Source: Streptomyces sp. NBC_00273 (lineage in GTDB: Bacteria; Actinomycetota; Actinomycetes; Streptomycetales; Streptomycetaceae). Taken from it: a stretch of DNA of 64,000 nucleotides. Of the stretch, positions 59,987 through 64,000 are shown in pieces (within the stretch, counting starts at the first letter, position 1; each line of letters opens with the position of its first letter). The position numbers and the translations under genes were made by a program. The stretch spans positions 7,205,501 to 7,269,500 of the forward strand of contig NZ_CP108067.1 of assembly GCF_036178145.1 (NCBI RefSeq). The letters run 5' to 3'. The notes beneath the pieces are model-generated. The model searched no databases, was not told the origin of the DNA, and saw nothing but the letters and a program-made list of their open reading frames with translations.

Positions 59987-60232
59987 GTGAAGAACTTCAA
60001 GAAGGCCGCAGCCGTCACCATGATCGCGGGCGGCCTCCTCGCCGCCGGCGCCGGTGTCTCCTCGGCGCACGGCGGTGCGTCGGCGGAGGGCGAGGCCCTG
60101 AACTCGCCCGGCGTGGCCTCCGGGAACCAGGTCCAGGTCCCCGTGCACGTCCCCGTGAACGTGGTCGGCAACACCGTCAACGTGATCGGCCTGCTCAACC
60201 CCGCCTTCGGCAACACCGGCGTCAACGCCTGA
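59987..60232 (+). CDS. chpE: Short chaplin, cysteine-free (ChpE-like)
   Basis: An 81-aa secreted hydrophobic protein. A signal peptide (KKAAAVTMIAGGLLAAGAG, cut after SSA near 30) is followed by one chaplin domain: SPGVASGNQVQVPVHVPVNV, then VGNTVNVIGLLNPAFGNTG. Most short chaplins have two Cys; this one has none, as in ChpE of S. coelicolor. Chaplins assemble into amyloid fibrils that lower surface tension and coat aerial hyphae and spores. GGAGG lies nine bases before the GTG. A terminator follows. Strong evidence for a streptomycete. Confidence 0.93.
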   Translation: MKNFKKAAAVTMIAGGLLAAGAGVSSAHGGASAEGEALNSPGVASGNQVQVPVHVPVNVVGNTVNVIGLLNPAFGNTGVNA

Positions 60233-60247
60233 CCCGCCCCACCCCGG

Positions 60248-60279
60248 CCCCGCTTCCCCCCTCTCCCTGGGAAGCGGGG
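60248..60279 (+). terminator. Terminator after the chaplin gene
   Basis: CCCCGCTTCCC/GGGAAGCGGGG perfect 11-bp stem followed by TTT. Confidence 0.88.
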
Positions 60280-60323
60280 TTTCCCCCTGCCCGGCTCCCT
60301 CTCAGCCCCGGCCGGCCCTCACT

Positions 60324-60369
60324 CAGCCCCGCCGGCGTTTGGGGCGCGGGGTGTGGGGCGGAGCCCCAC
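60324..60369 (+). repeat. GC-rich dispersed repeat, copy E
   Basis: Reads CAGCCCCGCCGGCGTTTGGG, then GCGCGGGGTGTGGGGCGGAG and CCCCAC. It lies between the chaplin terminator and the convergent unknown gene. Confidence 0.8.
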
Positions 60370-60408
60370 GAAGCCCGGCGCAGCCGGTGCCGCCCGCGCA
60401 GCGCAGGG

Positions 60409-61191
60409 TCACCCCCGCTCGCGCGCCTCAACGGCCGAGTTGTACGCCGCCACGAGCGCCCGCCGAGCGACCCGCTCGACCGGCCGCAGCGCCTCCGCCC
60501 GCGCCGCCATCTCCGAGGCGGCCACCGCGCCCCCGTGCCCGTTCTCGTGCGCGAGCGACACCATCAGGTCCACCCGCTGCGCCAGCGCCAGCACCCGCAC
60601 CGCCCGCGCCGGATACCCCGGCGCCAGCGCCTCCCGTCCGGCCTCCGCCCGCGCCCGGTACGCCGACAGCGCGGCCTCCGCGACCGGCCCGGACCCCGCC
60701 ACGTCCAGCCGGGTCAGCACCTCGGTCGCCTCGCGCAGCGCCTCCGCCAGCTCCCGCTCCGCCTCGCTCAGCGAGGGCACGTCGGCCGGCGGAGCCTCTC
60801 GTACCGGCAGTACGTGCCAGGTCACCGATACGTGGAGGTCCCCGGCCGGCCCGACCTCGGACACCTCCGGCACCAGACCCAGCGCCGCCCCCACCGCGAC
60901 GACGGCCTCCTCCGCCTCCAGCGCCCGCGCATTGAACTCCGGCGGCCCGCTCAGCCCCAGCGGATGCCCCGGCGCCGGCAGCGCCACCCGCAGCCCCGTC
61001 ACCCCCAGGGCCCGCAGCCGGCCGAGCGCCAAGGTGAGACCGACGGGGCCCGTCTCGCCCGGCAGCCCCTCCACCCGGTGCACGGCGTCCTCGCCCACGA
61101 TCGACAACACGGCCTCGTCGGGCGAGACCAGACCGGCCAGCAGTGCGTTCCCCCAGGCGGCCAAGCGCCCTGAACGTGGTTCGAAAAGCAT
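60409..61191 (-). CDS. Conserved Streptomyces protein of unknown function
   Basis: A 260-aa, Ala/Leu/Val-rich soluble protein with no signal peptide. The N-terminal half is an alpha/beta pattern (LFEPRSGRLAAWGNALLAGL, VGLTLALGRLRALGVTGLRV). The C-terminal half is helical with many Ala/Arg/Glu (AERELAEALREATEVLTRLD), possibly coiled coil, and a SLAHENGHGGAVA segment. No catalytic motif is certain. GGGGG abuts the ATG. Divergent from the ABC ATPase gene. Function not assigned. Confidence 0.8.
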   Translation of the reverse strand: MLFEPRSGRLAAWGNALLAGLVSPDEAVLSIVGEDAVHRVEGLPGETGPVGLTLALGRLRALGVTGLRVALPAPGHPLGLSGPPEFNARALEAEEAVVAVGAALGLVPEVSEVGPAGDLHVSVTWHVLPVREAPPADVPSLSEAERELAEALREATEVLTRLDVAGSGPVAEAALSAYRARAEAGREALAPGYPARAVRVLALAQRVDLMVSLAHENGHGGAVAASEMAARAEALRPVERVARRALVAAYNSAVEARERG

Positions 61192-61324
61192 CCCCCTACT
61201 TTACGGATCGGCCCCGGCACCGGGCCCCGGCCCCGGAGCCCTCTCCGAGTGGCGTAGGTTTTCCCCTGGGGCTGCGTCTACCGGCGCACAGAGAACCGTG
61301 ACTGCAAGGGGTGACAACACGCTC

Positions 61325-62119
<795 letters not shown>

Positions 62120-62120
62120 G

Positions 62121-62140
62121 GGGGCGTCTAGGTCCGCCCC
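62121..62140 (+). terminator. Weak hairpin after the ABC ATPase gene
   Basis: GGGGCG-N8-CGCCCC directly after the stop; a T-containing stretch, TTACGCCTCTT, follows. Confidence 0.45.
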
Positions 62141-62203
62141 TTACGCCTCTTGCGGGTCCCCGCACCCTGTCCCGACCGCGCCCACCGGACCTACCATGAC
62201 CAT

Positions 62204-62632
62204 GTGGACATCGACGCGTGGGTGTGGTGGCTCATCGGCGCGGTCGGACTGGGCATCCCCCTCGTCCTGACCGCCATGCCGGAGTTCGGCATGTTCGCCG
62301 TCGGCGCGGTCGCGGCCGCCGTCACGGCTGCCGTCGGCGGGGGAGTGGTGGCACAGGTCCTGGTCTTCGTGATCGTGTCGGTCGCGCTCATCGCCGTCGT
62401 CCGACCCATCGCCAACCGGCACCGTACCCAGCGCCCGCAACACCGCAGCGGCATCGACGCGTTGAGGGGCAGATCCGCCGTCGTCCTGGAACGGGTCGAC
62501 GGCAGCGGCGGCCGCATCAAGCTCGCCGGCGAGGTCTGGTCCGCGCGCACCCTCGACGCGGACACCAGCTTCGAACCCGGACAGTCCGTCGACGTGGTGG
62601 AGATCGACGGAGCGACCGCCGTCGTCATGTGA
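62204..62632 (+). CDS. NfeD-like membrane protein
   Basis: A 142-aa protein of the short NfeD form: two to three helices (about 5-25, 28-50 and 50-72; AWVWWLIGAVGLGIPLVLTA, then VVAQVLVFVIVSVALIAVVRP) and a C-terminal OB-fold domain at 85-142 with ALRGRSAVVLERVDGSGGRI. The usual partner is a SPFH/stomatin protein, encoded 84 bases downstream. The GTG start lacks a clear ribosome site; an ATG-like CATG context precedes it. Such pairs organise membrane microdomains and membrane proteolysis. Confidence 0.9.
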   Translation: MDIDAWVWWLIGAVGLGIPLVLTAMPEFGMFAVGAVAAAVTAAVGGGVVAQVLVFVIVSVALIAVVRPIANRHRTQRPQHRSGIDALRGRSAVVLERVDGSGGRIKLAGEVWSARTLDADTSFEPGQSVDVVEIDGATAVVM

Positions 62633-62716
62633 CAACCAGCCTGCTCGCGGCCCCAAGGTCTGCGAGACTCCGATCAACGGGGCAGCACAGACAGCCGGAA
62701 GGGCACGGGGAACCGC

Positions 62717-63703
62717 ATGCAACCGATCATCATCGTCCTGATCATTCTGGTGGTTCTGGTCTTCATCGCACTGGTCAAGACGATCCAGGTGATCCCGCAG
62801 GCCAGCGCCGCCATCGTCGAGCGGTTCGGCCGCTACACCCGCACCCTCAACGCGGGCCTCAACATCGTCGTCCCGTTCATCGACTCGATCCGCAACCGGA
62901 TCGACCTCCGCGAACAGGTCGTTCCGTTCCCGCCGCAGCCCGTCATCACCCAGGACAACCTGGTCGTCAACATCGACACCGTCATCTACTACCAGGTGAC
63001 CGACGCCCGGGCCGCGACCTACGAAGTGGCCAGCTACATCCAGGCCATCGAGCAGCTCACCGTCACCACGCTCCGCAACATCATCGGTGGCATGGACCTG
63101 GAGCGGACCCTCACCTCCCGCGAGGAGATCAACGCGGCCCTGCGCGGCGTCCTCGACGAGGCCACCGGCAAGTGGGGCATCCGCGTCAACCGCGTCGAGC
63201 TCAAGGCCATCGAGCCGCCGACCTCCATCCAGGACTCGATGGAGAAGCAGATGCGCGCCGACCGCGACAAGCGCGCCGCGATCCTCCAGGCCGAAGGTGT
63301 CCGGCAGTCCGAGATCCTGCGCGCCGAGGGTGAGAAGCAGTCCTCCATCCTGCGCGCCGAAGGTGACGCCAAGGCCGCCGCGCTGCGCGCCGAGGGCGAG
63401 GCCCAGGCCATCCGTACGGTCTTCGAGTCCATCCACGCCGGCGACGCCGACCAGAAGCTCCTCGCCTACCAGTACCTCCAGATGCTCCCGAAGATCGCCG
63501 AAGGAGACGCCAACAAGCTCTGGATCGTGCCGAGCGAGATCGGCGACGCCCTCAAGGGCCTCTCCGGCGCCATGGGCAACTTCGGCCCCATGGGCGGCGG
63601 TACGGGCTTCAACCCGGGCGGCACCGGCAAGGACGGCGGCGGCATCCCGGCCGCGCGGGACAAGGACGGCGCGGACCGCCGGGAACAGCCCCCCATCGAC
63701 TGA
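62717..63703 (+). CDS. SPFH/band 7 domain (stomatin-like) protein
   Basis: A 328-aa protein. One N-terminal membrane anchor (IIIVLIILVVLVFIALVKTI, 3-22), the SPFH domain at about 25-190 (AAIVERFGRYTRTLNAGLNI, IDLREQVVPFPPQPVITQDN), then a long Ala/Glu/Arg coiled coil (200-265) built from near repeats of ILRAEGEKQS and ALRAEGEAQA, and a Gly-rich C-terminus (GGGTGFNPGGTGKDGGG). It would form oligomers at the membrane together with the NfeD-like protein, as flotillin/stomatin pairs do. GGCACGGGG precedes the ATG. Confidence 0.94.
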   Translation: MQPIIIVLIILVVLVFIALVKTIQVIPQASAAIVERFGRYTRTLNAGLNIVVPFIDSIRNRIDLREQVVPFPPQPVITQDNLVVNIDTVIYYQVTDARAATYEVASYIQAIEQLTVTTLRNIIGGMDLERTLTSREEINAALRGVLDEATGKWGIRVNRVELKAIEPPTSIQDSMEKQMRADRDKRAAILQAEGVRQSEILRAEGEKQSSILRAEGDAKAAALRAEGEAQAIRTVFESIHAGDADQKLLAYQYLQMLPKIAEGDANKLWIVPSEIGDALKGLSGAMGNFGPMGGGTGFNPGGTGKDGGGIPAARDKDGADRREQPPID

Positions 63704-63794
63704 CACGGGCCACCCCTTCCTGCATGATCAGTGAGGCCCCTCGACCTTCATGGCGGGGAGGCGACTCACTCATGCAAAGGGGATGGCACCGTCC

Positions 63795-64000
63795 ATGTCC
63801 ATCTGGGAATCACTCGCTGTCTTCGCCGCCGGCATCGGCGCGGGCACGATCAACACCATCGTCGGCTCCGGCACCCTGATCACCTTCCCGGTGCTGCTCG
63901 CCACCGGACTGCCCCCGGTCACCGCCAACGTGTCCAACACCCTCGGCCTGGTGCCCGGTTCGATCAGCGGGGCCATCGGCTACCGCAAGGAGCTCCAGGG
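63795..64000 (+). CDS. TauE/SafE family permease, 3'-truncated by window edge
   Basis: The first 68 codons of a TSUP-family permease. MSIWESLAVFAAGIGAGTIN leads into the conserved VGSGTLITFPVLLATGLPP and NTLGLVPGSISGAIGYR, the standard first half of sulfite/sulfonate-type exporters. Members move sulfite, taurine-derived or other anions; the substrate is not predictable. AAAGGGG is about 12 bases before the ATG at 63795; an in-frame ATG at 63783 is less likely. Confidence 0.9.
   Translation, partial: MSIWESLAVFAAGIGAGTINTIVGSGTLITFPVLLATGLPPVTANVSNTLGLVPGSISGAIGYRKELQ

Noticed and set aside
62141..63706. A 521-codon minus-strand frame opposite nfeD and the SPFH gene
   Set aside because: Asp/Val/Gly shadow composition and no ribosome site; the plus-strand genes are clear.

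Overview
The window is about 64 kb of very GC-rich, gene-dense actinobacterial chromosome. Codon use, GTG/TTG starts, a chaplin, a streptophobe-type membrane protein, an AmaP/Asp23 cluster and a FHA-FHA-ABC exporter all point to Streptomyces. The gene order (cob operon, pit transporter, moaA, tyrS, tldD/pmbA, fabG-fabI, serB, queA, two-component pair, short chaplin) looks like conserved Streptomyces core-arm backbone; that is recalled gene order, not a computed alignment. I see no tRNA, rRNA, CRISPR array, prophage or secondary-metabolite cluster.

Layout. 1-6.6 kb, minus strand: a cobalamin-biosynthesis operon, cobD-cobQ-[chelatase]-cobO-cobB (cobB runs off the left edge), under a B12 riboswitch at about 6.40-6.56 kb. 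6.6-8.2 kb, minus: a PiT phosphate transporter with a clear PHO box, followed by a small membrane protein and a terminator. 8.5-11.3 kb, plus: an alpha/beta hydrolase and an unrecognised 473-aa protein, separated by a 12-bp tandem repeat. 11.4-12.7 kb, minus: a VOC protein and a zinc metallopeptidase. 12.9-16.2 kb, plus: an ABC-F ATPase preceded by a possible 7-codon leader peptide, a tiny HTH protein and an enoyl-CoA hydratase. 16.3-18.4 kb, plus: a five-gene Asp23/AmaP envelope-stress cluster. 18.4-24.0 kb, minus: SDR, SURF1, a zinc-ribbon protein, a DEDDh exonuclease with BRCT, and an 862-aa RING/TerD-like fusion.

24.2-29.2 kb: a TetR regulator divergent from a four-gene catabolic-looking operon (acetoacetate-decarboxylase-like, SDR, two amidohydrolases), with a 15-bp palindrome between them. 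29.3-30.06 kb: a 5'-truncated IS605-type TnpB with its right-end/omegaRNA-like tail still present. 30.2-32.9 kb, plus: sterol desaturase-like, lysoplasmalogenase-like and alcohol dehydrogenase genes. 33.0-39.2 kb: a secreted subtilase (minus), DUF485-acetate symporter pair and moaA (plus), two small minus-strand genes, and a GlsB-like membrane protein. 39.3-43.6 kb, minus: tyrS and a TldD/PmbA protease pair. 43.8-45.3 kb, plus: fabG-fabI. 45.5-50.4 kb: a secreted protein, a FadR-type regulator divergent from a CynX-type MFS gene plus its 39-aa companion, a SixA-like phosphatase, and serB.

50.5-55.7 kb: a streptophobe protein (minus), the FHA-FHA-ABC exporter (plus) and a lytic transglycosylase (minus). 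55.8-57.9 kb: a nested inverted-repeat structure, then queA and an SDR (minus). 58.0-60.2 kb, plus: a GAF sensor kinase/LuxR regulator pair and a cysteine-free short chaplin. 60.4-64.0 kb: an unknown protein (minus), an ABC ATPase, an NfeD-SPFH pair, and the start of a TauE/SafE permease.

Recurrent structure. A GC-rich repeat built around GGGGC-GGA-GCCCC occurs at least five times; one copy sits inside the cobB reading frame and two face each other in the gap that splits the cob operon. The strongest leads for new biology are the RING/TerD-like fusion, the TetR-controlled decarboxylase/amidohydrolase operon, the leader peptide before the ABC-F gene, the TnpB remnant with its RNA tail, and the 19-bp inverted repeat upstream of the transglycosylase gene.
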